From assembly GCA_009739215.1 (NCBI GenBank), contig VSJF01000001.1, forward strand, positions 1,984,001 to 2,048,000: 64,000 nt of DNA, given 5' to 3'. The stretch is from Floccularia luteovirens (taxonomy: Eukaryota; Basidiomycota; Agaricomycetes; Agaricales; Squamanitaceae). A model generated the notes under the pieces. It had not been told where the DNA came from, made no database searches, and worked only from the letters and a program-made list of their open reading frames with translations. Both the position numbers and the translations under genes were made by a program. Numbering within the stretch: position 1 is the stretch's first letter; every line of letters starts with the position of its first letter. Positions 23,701-34,914 of this stretch are shown here, in pieces.

Positions 23701-26700
23701 AGAATTCGACCGTCAAATGATCGAGACTCACCTCCCATCGTGGCTGACTCTTGAATACGGAAGCGGAATCTTTCTGGTTTGTAAACGCCTCATAGGTGGT
23801 AACAAGAACATGAAACTTGGCTTTGGTAGCACCAGCGGGGGTCTCGTTGTGGTACAACTCGAACTCTTTGATAATATCGCGAGACTTCTTGTCACCATAA
23901 AACGGGACTGCTCTAAGTTTCGGTGACCACCTCTCAAATTCCCTTATCCAGTTGGTAATAGTAGAATTCGGGACAACAACCAAAGCAGGGAATGCTTGCC
24001 ATTTGGTGGCGATCTGGCCAAGAAACGTTACAACTTGAACAGTTTTACCCTTATAGCGAATCAATTACGCATTGTTCAATATTACTCAGGAAATCAACGT
24101 ACCAATCCCATTTCGTCTGCGAGAATACAAGGCTGATGGATCCACCAGTTGTTGCAAAGCCAGTTAAATCCATCTACCTATGTTACGTTAAAGATTTGGA
24201 AAATTTTGCCAATAATAAGCACAAAATACCTGGAAGGGCATGAGTTTCAGCTTGGGATCTTGGCCAATGTCGAGCTCGGATGAATCATTGAGTATATGTT
24301 TTTTCTTGTACTCATTCTTATCGCGGTTATCAAACTTCTGAATGAAAGACTTGCTTAATCTCGGTATAATAACATCGCGAGAGTCTATGAAGCGCTGAAA
24401 TGCAGTCTCGAAAGCACTGTAACCTTTTTCAGTACGTAAAGGTGGGGTATCCCAGGTTGCTGTGGGGATAGAGTTAAGCAACTATTGATATATCAAGATA
24501 GTACTAACATTCATCGTAATTGAGGTCATCCCATTTGATAAAGGCCCATGCCACTTCATCGATATCTTCCATGCTCAATTGTTTTCCGGTTTGTTCTTCC
24601 CATTCTGAGATTGTTCCCGCAAAGTTGGAATTAGGCTCACCACCATGGACAAGCACAAGAGTGCGTTCGTTTTTCAACTGCTCCTCGTATGACTCAATCA
24701 CAGGCGACTGTTTCTTTGATCCCTTTTTAGAAGATCGGGACTTAGGTGAATACCAGAGCACAACATTCAAAATTCGGTCAACTGTTTTCCATGCTGGAGG
24801 AATCCTTAGCTCAGCATCATGGATCGCACCAAGTGACGATGTAGCCGGGTTGTCTGTAAGTTTGGTAGAAGATGATCTTGAAACAGCGCCAGGCTCAAAG
24901 ATGGGAGGAGTACCAGTATCTGCAGGTGTCGAAGTAGCCGTGCCCTGTTTTACCGGCGCATCCAATAGGTTGACTTTTGTTCCACCGATTAGAAAATTCT
25001 TCAATTTCGCAGCTGCTGTGGAGAGTAACCACATATGTGGTACCCATTGCGTCCGTTTATAGCTCCTCCCAACCCATTTGACTAAGTACTCCCTAGGAAG
25101 GTGTTGTTTATACTGAGCAGGTTCATTTGGGGGTCGAGGGGCTTCAACGACATCTGGTGGGTATGGCCGCCAAGCCAGGATCTTGTCTAAGTCATATTTG
25201 TACGAAGCACAATCTGCGCAAAGCCATGAATTCTGTTTCTGGTAGTGAGAAGCGATGTCCGCGGTTGTGGCCTCGTCATTTGACTCCGAATCCTCAGGGG
25301 TTGGAAGGTGAGCGTAATGAGCCAGTCGCTTACAAGTAAAGCACCTGAATAGTAGTTCCTGTGTAACTTCTGGCTTCGCATTATCACTGACTTCTGGAAT
25401 GCGATCATCTTGCTCGTTAACGGTCTCCGGATCTAGTACAACCTCCTTGCACCCCATACAAATATCACCTTTGGCGCAAGCTCCTATATATACAAGGGCA
25501 GGTACCTTAGAATACAGCTTTAGGGTTTGGGTTGTTTAATCGCGCACCACATATGAAATTTGTAATTTCTTGAGGGCTCAATTCCCGACGTTTCGCTCGT
25601 ATGGATGAAGAGACCTTGTCATCTCCATCTACGACCATTTCAGCATCATTGGGGCGGTCCTTATCTCTTGCAGCTTTGATTATAGCATCTTTTTGTGAGG
25701 CCGCAAGGCAACGCCAATGTGCAGAGACAGGACATTTCAAACTTTCAATACAAAAGATGTATTAGAAGACACGCCTGCAGAAATTGCAATAACGCACCAT
25801 TGAACCCAACCTCCAAGTGAGTTAAATTTTTCTTCATCAGATTCTTCAAAATCGTCTTCAGCTGCTTTAGCTCGTTTCTTCCCCTTCCCCTTCTTCTTAG
25901 AGTAATCGGAAAGCAACTGATGAGCGGGTTTCAGGTGACATTTTTCACAAACGCTGCGATGTTTCCTCAATGGTGCATTTTCTGCATCATTAGGGTAAGA
26001 ATCATGATCTATTTCCGAAATATCGCGAAAAATGCCATATGCCGGATGGCAAACTTTGACAGTGGCCGACTTCGGTTTACGCGTCATCCCTTTCCCTTTT
26101 CTTCCAGTGTCGTAGTCACTAGAATTGTCAGACTGTGAGCCTTCTGAGAAGGAGTAATTGTCGATCATTGTTTTCCCTTTCTTTGTTGCACGAGTTGATC
26201 TACGAGGAGGCCGTGTTTCCTCTGCTTCAATGTCGTCGTCAGATTCGATTACATGAATTGTTTTAGACCGGGTCTTCCTTGGGCTGTGGGGCAGTCTCTT
26301 TTTGCTTCGTTTCGACTTTCGAGGTTTCTCTCCTCGATAAGAGTCGTCATTCGATCTAGATGACTCATCGTCCTCCTGGGTTCCATCAGACATATAACTA
26401 TCACTGGAATACGGGTGTTCCGACGAGATGTCATCCCGTTGAATGCTACGTGCAGAAGATATATTGACTGTTGCCCCATTTTTATTTATGTTGATCTTCA
26501 TTCGGACACGCGACAGTGGGTGAACATAGTGAGCACTTGGGTCGAAAGGCTGCAACTTGCCGGCAGCTTTTTTGATTTCTAAAAATGGAAGATTAGCGAC
26601 GCGTCAAGGTGGTTAAGACGCGTTTGAAATTACTGTATTCCTCCACCAATGGTCGAAATTTTTGTAGAAATGGCCGTGCAGGAAACTTTGTCGAGTCAGA

Positions 26701-27023
26701 TTAGGTGAAAATGTAGGAGAAATTCATACCTTGTGGCATATGCCGCCGCCGAGTCGCGCGAAATAATACGACGTTTCTCCTTCGTGGTACTCCCCCACAA
26801 CTTCATCAACGTCAATTTCCATCTCAGACTTCAAACTTGTTTCGATCGTAGGTTTATATTGTTCCTTTGTCGTTGCTGAGAGTGAAGGAGGACAAATGAA
26901 GAACCCAGTGGAAGTAGAAAGAGGAGGTTTATTTAGCCGAGATTGTACTACAGCTTCAGCTTCAGTAGTGGTCACTGCATCTGCCGGAGCTGAGATGTTG
27001 CTTTCTTCTACTTGCTCAGACAT
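20721..27023 (-). CDS. MIT1: Mit1/CHD-type chromatin-remodelling ATPase, with one apparent frameshift
   Basis: Twenty-four exons, 5' to 3': 27023-26730, 26685-26634, 26578-25798, 25741-25548, 25483-24509, 24459-24230, 24177-24103, 24049-23732, 23674-23647, 23581-23508, 23454-23260, 23206-23143, 23083-22987, 22938-22772, 22718-22653, 22601-22503, 22453-22433, 22380-22333, 22284-22276, 22221-22143, 22084-21923, 21869-21604, 21551-21135, 21077-20721 (about 1688 aa once the frameshift is allowed for). Order: acidic/basic N-terminus, PHD-type Cys/His fingers (HRSVCEKCH, CLKCPVSAHWRC, GDICMGCK), chromodomain-like REYLVKWVGRSYKRTQWVP and WAFIKWDDLNY, SNF2 ATPase (ILADEMGLGKTVQVV, VLVVDEGQRLKND, RVIMTG), helicase C (RGHRVLLFSQ, LLTTRAGGVGINLF, ARAYRYGQ), C-terminal Cys fingers (CGLCKTRHGVGLGKCP, CLVCNETVHLIKDCP). 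S. pombe Mit1 is the remodeller of the SHREC heterochromatin complex. One extra base lies near 22819-22820. Confidence 0.88.
22085..22142 (-). other. GC-AG intron in MIT1
   Basis: The intron begins GCAAGT and ends TTTAG on the minus strand, 58 nt. Splicing yields ESAE-ERIMQIGKKKL, the conserved end of the helicase C domain; no GT donor gives this frame. Confidence 0.8.
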
Positions 27024-27256
27024 TCCTCAAAAAAAAGTGTAGTTCATGCAGAAGACACGTAACCCTGATCGAGAATTTGCGAAGTTAGCTGAAAATGACT
27101 CCAATAAATTAAAGAGTCTTTTATAAGGGTCATGTTTTGATATGTACTAAAATACAAGTCACCTGACCTCGACTATTCAAGTACATTTTAGATTCAAACA
27201 ATGAAGGATATGGACCGCAGTTAAGAATTACAAAATACCACCAGAACACATCTCCA

Positions 27257-28474
27257 TCATATGGCATTCAGCCACTCAAGGCATTGTTGTGCCAGTTTTT
27301 CCCCATGATCTAGAAAAGTGAAGAATGTCAATTTTGACAATACGTAATATTATCACACTCACTAACGCAAAATGCATGAGGTATGTCTTGTTTTCCCTGA
27401 ACAATTCTCAGCCTTACGTTGTCTGGATCAAGAGAAAGTATTAGGATATCTCTTTGCTTTCCGACCCAATCATCGCGTTCAGCATAATAAAACCATAGCC
27501 GATGTTCGTGCTCGCTAATCAACTTCAAGTCGAGGCCTTTGATAGTTTGCATTTCTTCATCTGCCATGCCAAGCGCAGCATTGACAACTGTCGGCGAACG
27601 CAATAATTTACGAAGGACCTGTATCTGTTCTTGGGGCCAATCCCAAAAAATATATGACATCACCCAAAGTGGAATGAATACTGTCAAATGCGACATTGAA
27701 GACAGCACATATCTCGGCAATGGTCTGAACAACCACTGCATTGAGCAAACATGTCATCTCTTTTGTTGGAGTACAACGGAATACTACAGGGTCTTACAGA
27801 CAAAGCTTTGCCATTTGGAGTATCCCTAATGTTTGATATGGTCGGAAAGAGGAGAAAGGCACCAGTCACACTTTGAGGCCTTGAGTTGAGTAACTGATGG
27901 ACGTTAACGAAATGCAAAAATGATATCGGTAGGTATAGTCACCTGCAATGCAATCCAAGCACCTACGCTGTGACCAATGATGACTATTCTCGCGTTGCTG
28001 TACGTCGTTGTGATAAAGTCAAGAGCTTCCAGAGCGCTTTGCACTTGAGCAGCTAGACCATTGAAATACGAATGTTTCTGCCTATCATTTATTCCAGGAG
28101 TGTGACCAATGTGTGCATGCCCTAAGATGGCCAAGGTATCCGATGAATTGTTGTAGATTGCAGAAAGAAAAGGTTCGCTGATAGAAGTATCAAGAGTTAT
28201 TGTCGGGCGCATACAAAAACTAACTATTTACTAGAAACTCAAGACACCGGGGTTGCCTGTCAGATCAGGAGTTGGTTAGCGGTTTTATGTGAAAGGTGAA
28301 AAAAAAACTACCAGGAATGAACAAAAGGACGGTGTTTGGGGATTTAGTTACATTTCTAGCTGGCCACCAAAGAGCATGTACAGGATCCAAAGGGGGATTG
28401 TGTTTAAATATGGCGTTGCAATATGATGAATTTGCAGGACCTGGAAATTTCTCCAAAAATGGTGGTAGCTCCAT
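27257..28474 (-). CDS. LDAH: lipid-droplet-associated hydrolase (LDAH/DUF2305) family alpha/beta hydrolase
   Basis: Exons, 5' to 3': 28474-28312, 28256-28232, 28177-27943, 27893-27798, 27735-27363, 27309-27257 (314 aa). The oxyanion region LLFIPGNPGVLSFYEPFLSAIY is followed by GHAHIGHT and by the nucleophile elbow VIIGHSVGAWIAL, then FLLFPTISNIRDTPNGKAL. A late acidic residue (WFYYAERDDWV) and a C-terminal His (IPHAFCVNHGEKLA) complete a plausible Ser-Asp-His triad. This signature set matches the LDAH family, found on lipid droplets and implicated in lipid turnover; the substrate is uncertain even in animals. Exon 2 is short (25 nt) and encodes the conserved NPGVLSF. An alternative start slightly upstream cannot be excluded. 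The Sec8 gene is divergent 120 bp away. Confidence 0.87.
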
Positions 28475-28594
28475 CTCCGTAGCAATGAACGTGGCTAATA
28501 ATTAAATGATAGTAGTGTGTTACTCGTAACGTCACACAGACATACTACCAGAATGAACCTGGCATAAATTACTGAAATCAACGAAACTATTAAA

Positions 28595-31500
28595 ATGTCT
28601 CGTATTCCTCAGTTCCCAACACGCCACAGGTCTCCATCAACTAGTAAATCAAGTAACATACCTTCACCCGCAGCATCATCAACCAGACCACTACAGATTT
28701 CTCGTCCGACCACCTCTTCGCGACCTGACACGCCTAATAATCAGTTACCTTCAGGCTCTCCAGGTTTTGCACCCCCGAACACAGCACCTGTTGGTCCAAC
28801 CCGCCCACAACGCTCAGAACTACGAGGTCGCGTCTCAGAAAACTTCGATTCTGAGCGCGCTTCTACCTTTTCACAAGATCGCTATAGAGATAGTGTATCG
28901 ACAACGCGCTCTGACATATCCGCATCCAATAGATGGCGAACGACATCTCCTTCAAATTCCCAGCCAAAGTCTTTTTCCCGCATCCAATCTCCACATTCTG
29001 CAGATGATGACTCCACTCCGACTTCACTTACATCTGCTCTGTCAGCCTTTCAATCTGCCGGCTCGCGTATGCGGCAAAGGACAATTGATAGTGACGATTT
29101 CAACCATATCAGAGACAGGGATCTTGAAATACAGGCGGAGAAACTCAGGCAGCAGCGTATTCGTGACAAAGTACCGGGATTGTCTACAAAGGGAAGTAGA
29201 AGAACTGGAGATATTGATGGTACATATTTCTTTCGTAGTTAGTTCTACCAGTGTATACTGACATTCTGTCCCCTCTACTAGCGGTATTGGATCGAGTTAA
29301 AGACGGCTGGGAATTCGTTATTGATCCTGACGTGAGATGTGCAATTGCAACTATTTGAAATAAATAAATAACAAAATCTAGTTCAATAGCGTGGATCTTG
29401 CACTACAATTACTTGATACGTCCTCTCTAGGCAAGGACATCGACTCTTTTCGGAGAACGAAACAAATCCTTTCAAATGCGCTAAAAGGCTCAGTAGACAG
29501 TGCGTTCCCGCCCATACTTGCTTACAAAGGCGCATACTTAACAGAACTCTGCGTTAGAATATTACGAAGCCTTTGCCGCTTCTTTACCACACCATGCCTC
29601 TCTTTTGACCAGCCTAGGCGCAACACAACAGCAGATAACCCAAGCTCGTGCATCTATCATAGAAGCAAAGGAGGCTTTGGGCAACAGACGGGCAGACTTG
29701 GTCCAGTTATGGTCCAGAGGTCAGACCCTCGAGGAAATGATACAAATATTGGACCATATGTATGAATTTCAACTTCTTTACATCATTGTAATTCAAGTCA
29801 TTTTGCAGAGAGCACCTGAAGTCTGTTCCTGACTTGTTGGAGACGCTCATGTCCGAAAAACGTTTACTACAAGCTTCGGTACTCCTCCTTCGAAGTCTGA
29901 AAGTCATCAACAAACCAGACATGCTTGAAATAGGTGCTCTATCTGACCTGCGTAGTTATCTTAATGGACAAGAAACAGTGCGTTATTTTTGGCTTCCACA
30001 AATAATACCCTGACACTAGGATAGGCACTTCGTGAAATTCTTATCGATGAACTCCAAAGCCACCTTTATCTGAAATCTTTCTGGTGTGAAACACGGTGGT
30101 GTGCATACACTCCAAATCAAAACACTTGTACGAAATTTCCCAGAAAGAGTGAATGAGACTCTCACATTACGCCCAGTCGCTAGACCTGAATTCGAAGCTG
30201 ACTTAGAAAAATCTCAGCTTGAAGGCAAATCGTCACCGACTTCTCCATCGTTTCGCCAGACGAGACTTAATCGTTTCCTTAATAACCTCGCCCTCCGCCC
30301 GAACGATCCCCCTCATGATCTTGAGGAACACAATTTCAGGACTGACCATGGAGTCCCATCCACTGCTACAACCCCAATAATTCCTCCCCCAACACCATCT
30401 ACTTCTCTATTACCATCGTCAACAAACATAAACCCGGAAGCTGATTCGTTTATGTATATGGAAACACTCCTAGAGTCTCTCGCCGTTTTAGGTAAATTAG
30501 GGACTGCTCTTGATATCATTGCACAAAGATTACCAGGAGAGATTTTCACCCTGGTGGAAACAACCATTGACGAAGTCGAGGAACGAGCAGAATTCAGCCG
30601 GAATGGCACTATGTTACCGCTAAATATTAACGGTGGTCTGGGAAAAGCTGAGGGACCTTACATCTTCTCAGTTAATGATTCAATCCCCGGGTTGAACTCG
30701 CACAAGGGACTAGTACAGGCGGCAAGCTTGAGACTATCATCTTTGGAATCATCAACACAGGGAACAGATCAAGAAATCCTGAGAGATTTGTTTTGGACTC
30801 TGTATTCTAAATTGGATGCCGTGGCTCAAGGCTTGCGTGTTGTCTCTGAAATATCCAGTCGAATTGGATCCGTAAGTTTGTTTTTTTCTCATGTAGAGTG
30901 TATTCATGACAAAATATTGCAAAAGCGACGTGATTTCAGGGACGCAACAGGAACAAAGCTTGGGACGCTGTTTTCTTTGGCGGAAACCTGGAACCCGATA
31001 CAAGCAGAAGTATGCTCCAATCGCCTTCGTTTAAATCCTCATGAACATAACACCTCTTAACTAGGTACGAAATCTCATACAAGACTATTTAACGGATGAG
31101 CAACAAGCCTTCGCAACGAGCAGAAATCCTATAATTAGCATCAACGAGATACTCCGTGATGGGAAATTTATTAGGGATAAAACCAAAGTTTGTTTAACTT
31201 TGTAGTTGAGTCGTCAATTAGCTGATCTTGTTATCAGCCAGTCTTCCGATTCTCTGATACCGACCTGAAACAAATGAATAAAGTACTCAAATCTCATGAA
31301 GACGAACTTACTCAAGTGCTCAAAGACACCGTGCCAGGGCTCGTTCCAGGTTCAACTGAAGTCATCCAAGTTACAGTGGCTACCGCTGCAGACGATCGTA
31401 TCCTCGGCTTGGATCACCACCACCGTCTGCTGATCCAGCCAGATGCATTTCATGTTACTGCGCTTTTCAAGCCGTCTTTAGCTTTTTTGCAGCGTATTGC

Positions 31501-33301
31501 AGACGTACTGCCATCGGGCTTGGAATCTGCCAAAAGCTCGACCGCCGTTTTGGATGAATTTGTTCTAAAAGTTTACTTGCCTCAATTAGAAGAGAAAGTT
31601 TCCAATATATTCCATCGAGCAGTGTCAGGTGCGGTCTGTTTTTGATACATCTCCTCCTAGTCAGAGTTCACAATTTCCTTGTAGGAACTGAAGCATTTGA
31701 AGAAGACCCGTTGTCCCTTAGACTCTGTACTGAGCCTCTCCTCAAAGTAGGTGCTCCTTATACTGTTTACAGGTTATTCTGACATCCTGTAGGCCTGCAC
31801 GCACTTGATCGCCTTGATCAACTCCCTTTGTGTCATGCTTGACACAAGTCCATTCCACCGCGAAAACTACTCCAGATTGATACTTGGTGTCGTTATTCAA
31901 TTTTATCAGCGTTGCAGCGACAGATTTCAAGCTCTCACAACGGTGAATGTGTCTAATACTGCAGAAGTTAAATCGAAATTGGTTGTTGCCGCTCAATGGG
32001 CTCAGAAGGCTGAATTGCATCCATGTCTTTCGGAACTTCTTTCCGTTCCGGTTCGTTTAAAATTTTTCTGTTATATAGCTTGACTAATTGGAGGTTCAGG
32101 ACGCTGCTTCGACGAGGAGTCAACAACTTTGCCACAAGGAAACAAGTATCGAGCTTGAAATTCTTGGGAACGGTACCTTGAACAAAGATGACCTCATTCC
32201 TTCGGTTCGGGATGTCGCTGCTTTAGCAACACTTTATCGCAGTGTGGTGTGTATTCTGCATGATAATGACTACTCTTGTAATGAGACGTTTCAGGTGTGG
32301 TTTTTGAAAGAGCTTCGCGGACTGAAATCAACCTCGGAAGATGTGGCTTCTCCGACTTCACCCCAAAATCTCGAATCCCTTTCTTCAATATCGCCTTACT
32401 CTCCCGACTTTCTTGTCCCATCTGTACAACCCCCTACCTCACAAGTTCGACTCCCATTGTCCCGAGAGATGTCACTGTACGTTTCGATCCCCGAGGTTTA
32501 AAATTCCGAATTTACCTTTTTATAGCCGATTCCAAGCACTACTAAAAACTTACGAGCAACTCTCTGGCCTTATTCTCGACAGTATACGCATTGATCTTCG
32601 CTGTAGAACAATATTCTATTTAAGGGCAGCCATGCGTCATGTATAATCTCTCCTTATGGACAATAAGTCCCTGACTGACTTAACGCTAGGGCCTCTATTT
32701 TATGTCGTACGAGGCAGCGGAGCCGGACCCAAACATTAATGATCTGAACGCAGAACTAGTGAAATGTGATGAATTGATTATTCAAAATCTACCACTTCAG
32801 GACCGCCAGTAAGTATTTAATTTCTATATTGACTTCTAGTATCACTAACTCTCTTCTCCAGTTTTGTATTTGCAGGACTAGGGTCTCTCATGGAAGATAT
32901 ACTTATTTCTGAGGCTCGTAATATAGGTCTTACCAATGCGTTTGGTATCAAGAAGATAATGCGTAATACGCTTGCTCTCCAACAATGCATCAACACGCTC
33001 ACAAATAACCAAAAAACGGAGTTTGATAGGGTAAAGCATTATTATTCCCTGTTTTTCATTACACCTACAGTAAGACAGATAAGATCTTTATTTCCACCTC
33101 TCTGAATACAATATTCAGGCATTACTCGAACAAATACAACAGAAACAACGGTTTAGTTTCGAAGAGTATCAAACTATGCTTTGCTTCCAGTGCGGAGTAA
33201 ATCCAATGGAGGGAGATGCTGGAATTTCAATGGCCACAGATAGAAATTACAGCTCATATGTTATTGATCTGCATGGATTGGTTATGGATAATTCTTCGTA
33301 G
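28595..33301 (+). CDS. SEC8: exocyst complex subunit Sec8 (EXOC4)
   Basis: Seventeen exons: 28595-29219, 29282-29331, 29382-29499, 29558-29759, 29809-29977, 30025-30127, 30177-30871, 30926-31009, 31065-31187, 31238-31628, 31685-31746, 31793-32050, 32100-32476, 32526-32640, 32690-32808, 32862-33030, 33119-33301 (1280 aa). About 190 residues of Ser/Pro/Arg-rich disorder precede the Sec8 domain: VLDRVKDGWEFVIDPDFNSVDLALQLLD, LPHHASLLTSLGATQQQITQAR, ALGNRRADLVQLWSRGQTLEEM, HLYLKSFWCETRWCAYTPNQ. The rest is helical as expected for an exocyst rod. Exocyst tethers secretory vesicles to the plasma membrane at growth sites. At 30128-30176 a 49-nt intron explains what otherwise looks like a frame change. 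Its stop lies only 26 bp from that of the convergent LYR gene. Confidence 0.92.
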
Positions 33302-33327
33302 AAAAGAACTATTGTAGACGAACAAAA

Positions 33328-34486
33328 TCATGTCTTGCTTGTTGCTTTCTGTGTAACTTCATACCACGCCAATGAATCCAAACTAGCTTCTGGCAGAGTG
33401 AGTGAAGTTGACCAGCGGTCCCGAAGAGCCTTTGGCGAAAGCTCAACAGTGCATGAACCAGGTTCTCGATTAGGGGAACCAGAGACCTTCACAACTGGCA
33501 GCCTTGTTAAAAGGCCTTGATATCTTCTACGGACCCACCGAGAAGGGTGCCGAAGGACGGAAAGTTGTATAATTTCTTCGACTTCTTTGCAATGGCTTTG
33601 TCTGCGGGGGCTCAGGGGTGGATTGTGCAGATTACCAATCATGTCTTCAGCGTCCTGGAATATCTTCTGCAAACCAATATCTGTTATGCGTATGTCACCT
33701 GTGTCCTTCTCGTTTCGCGCGGACCTCGTTGAATCATCCGGGATAATTTTCAGCGGGGGATAAACCCTACGATACTGAGAAACATAGTACTTCCAATGAA
33801 TATTGACCTCGCGTCGCCTGCTGAAAGGGCCAAGAAGACGGGCTTCATCCGAGGAAGGATCCGCACGAGTTGGTAGTGTTGGGGGCACGGCGAGATGTTT
33901 TGCTTCCACCGGTTTGCCGGTGCGAGAGTGTTTGCTCATAAGCAGAGCTTTGAGAATTGGCGAGAAGGTGGGTGGACGGGATTTTTCCAAAGCTGGGATA
34001 ATCTGAGGAGAATGCAGATCTGAGAGAAGGGGCTAATCTGGTTGGTAGAACGCGTATGATACATCTCCGAAGAGATCTGAGCCAGTCACACACCTCGATT
34101 AACTCCCACTTGAGTTTGCCTTTTCTTCCGTATGCAACATTTAGAATATGTTCGAAAGACTTAACGTCCCCATTCACAGCAGCTTGTAATTTTCGTAAAT
34201 CCTCGAAAATTGATAAATTAGCAGCCCATACGGGCAGTATTTTACAGGAGCACACTTTAACCATCCGTTTCATTTTGCGTTGACGCCTGGCCAAGTCACT
34301 GGATTTGAGTAATGAATACGTGTCATCTTTCATTTTTATCCGGAAGAATTGACTTCAGAATCGAGGCAAACAATCAGCCATCATCCCTACGCGGAAGATC
34401 ACAACTCACCGAAGATACACATGAGGAAGTTGTCTGATTTCCCGTAGATATGCCCTATAGATAGGAATGACGCGTATTAAATTCAT
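33328..34486 (-). CDS. LYR-motif (complex 1 LYR) protein
   Basis: Exons, 5' to 3': 34486-34410, 34352-34094, 34002-33328 (336 aa). The N-terminus reads MNLIRVIPIYRAYLREIRQLPHVYLR, then after intron 1 QFFRIKMKDD. This is an LYR-type helix (YR at residues 10-11, with the downstream Phe) as in mitochondrial proteins that bind acyl-carrier protein and serve Fe-S or complex assembly. Most LYR proteins are near 100 aa; this one has a C-terminal extension of about 230 residues with basic and Pro-rich segments (RRREVNIHWKYYVSQYRRVYPPLK), seen in a fungal subgroup often annotated only as LYR-domain protein. Mitochondrial location is inferred from the family, not from a clear presequence. The GH5 gene is divergent upstream; Sec8 is convergent downstream. 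Confidence 0.75.
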
Positions 34487-34914
34487 GATAAGCACTCATG
34501 CAAACTAGTCGGTCTGTGAAGAAGATTTGTGTCCGACCGTTGTGTATGTAAAGTAAGAGCTAAGTTATATGAACAACAGAAATATTGAGACTGACTAAAA
34601 TAGGATATCCTTTGTACGTAGTAGCCATTTCTTTATTCAATGACACCATCTCCATAACTCGTTCACTGATGCTCTCCCGAACTCTTTGCGATCAACTTCT
34701 GCCTTCTGACTCGTTGGACTCAAAAATGGTTTCCTAGATACTCGGCGAAAGTAGTGACAAATCTCGGCAGGATCTCTACAACAATGTCCCAACCTCCAAC
34801 GACATAGATATTCCCCGACCAAGTGACATTCCCGTAATTATTCCGCTCAAATGAATAAAATGGCACGCATCTCTACAGAATTTAATTATCATTTCCTCAC
34901 AACTCCTTGCTAGT
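34487..34914. promoter_or_regulatory. divergent promoter region, LYR gene / GH5 endoglucanase
   Basis: This gap of 428 bp separates two divergent starts. It is AT-rich; CTCAAATGAATAAAATGG at about 34847-34864 is TATA-like and lies about 55 bp upstream of the GH5 ATG. I do not see a convincing Cre1/CreA pair, which a catabolite-repressed cellulase might be expected to carry. Confidence 0.35.

Noticed and set aside
24520..25062. 180-codon open frame on the + strand within MIT1
   Set aside because: It is opposite the chromodomain exon of MIT1, whose conserved motifs explain the sequence.
30128..30176. Apparent frameshift in SEC8
   Set aside because: A 49-nt intron from GTACGA to CCCAG gives NQNT-FARPEFE in frame, so no indel is required.
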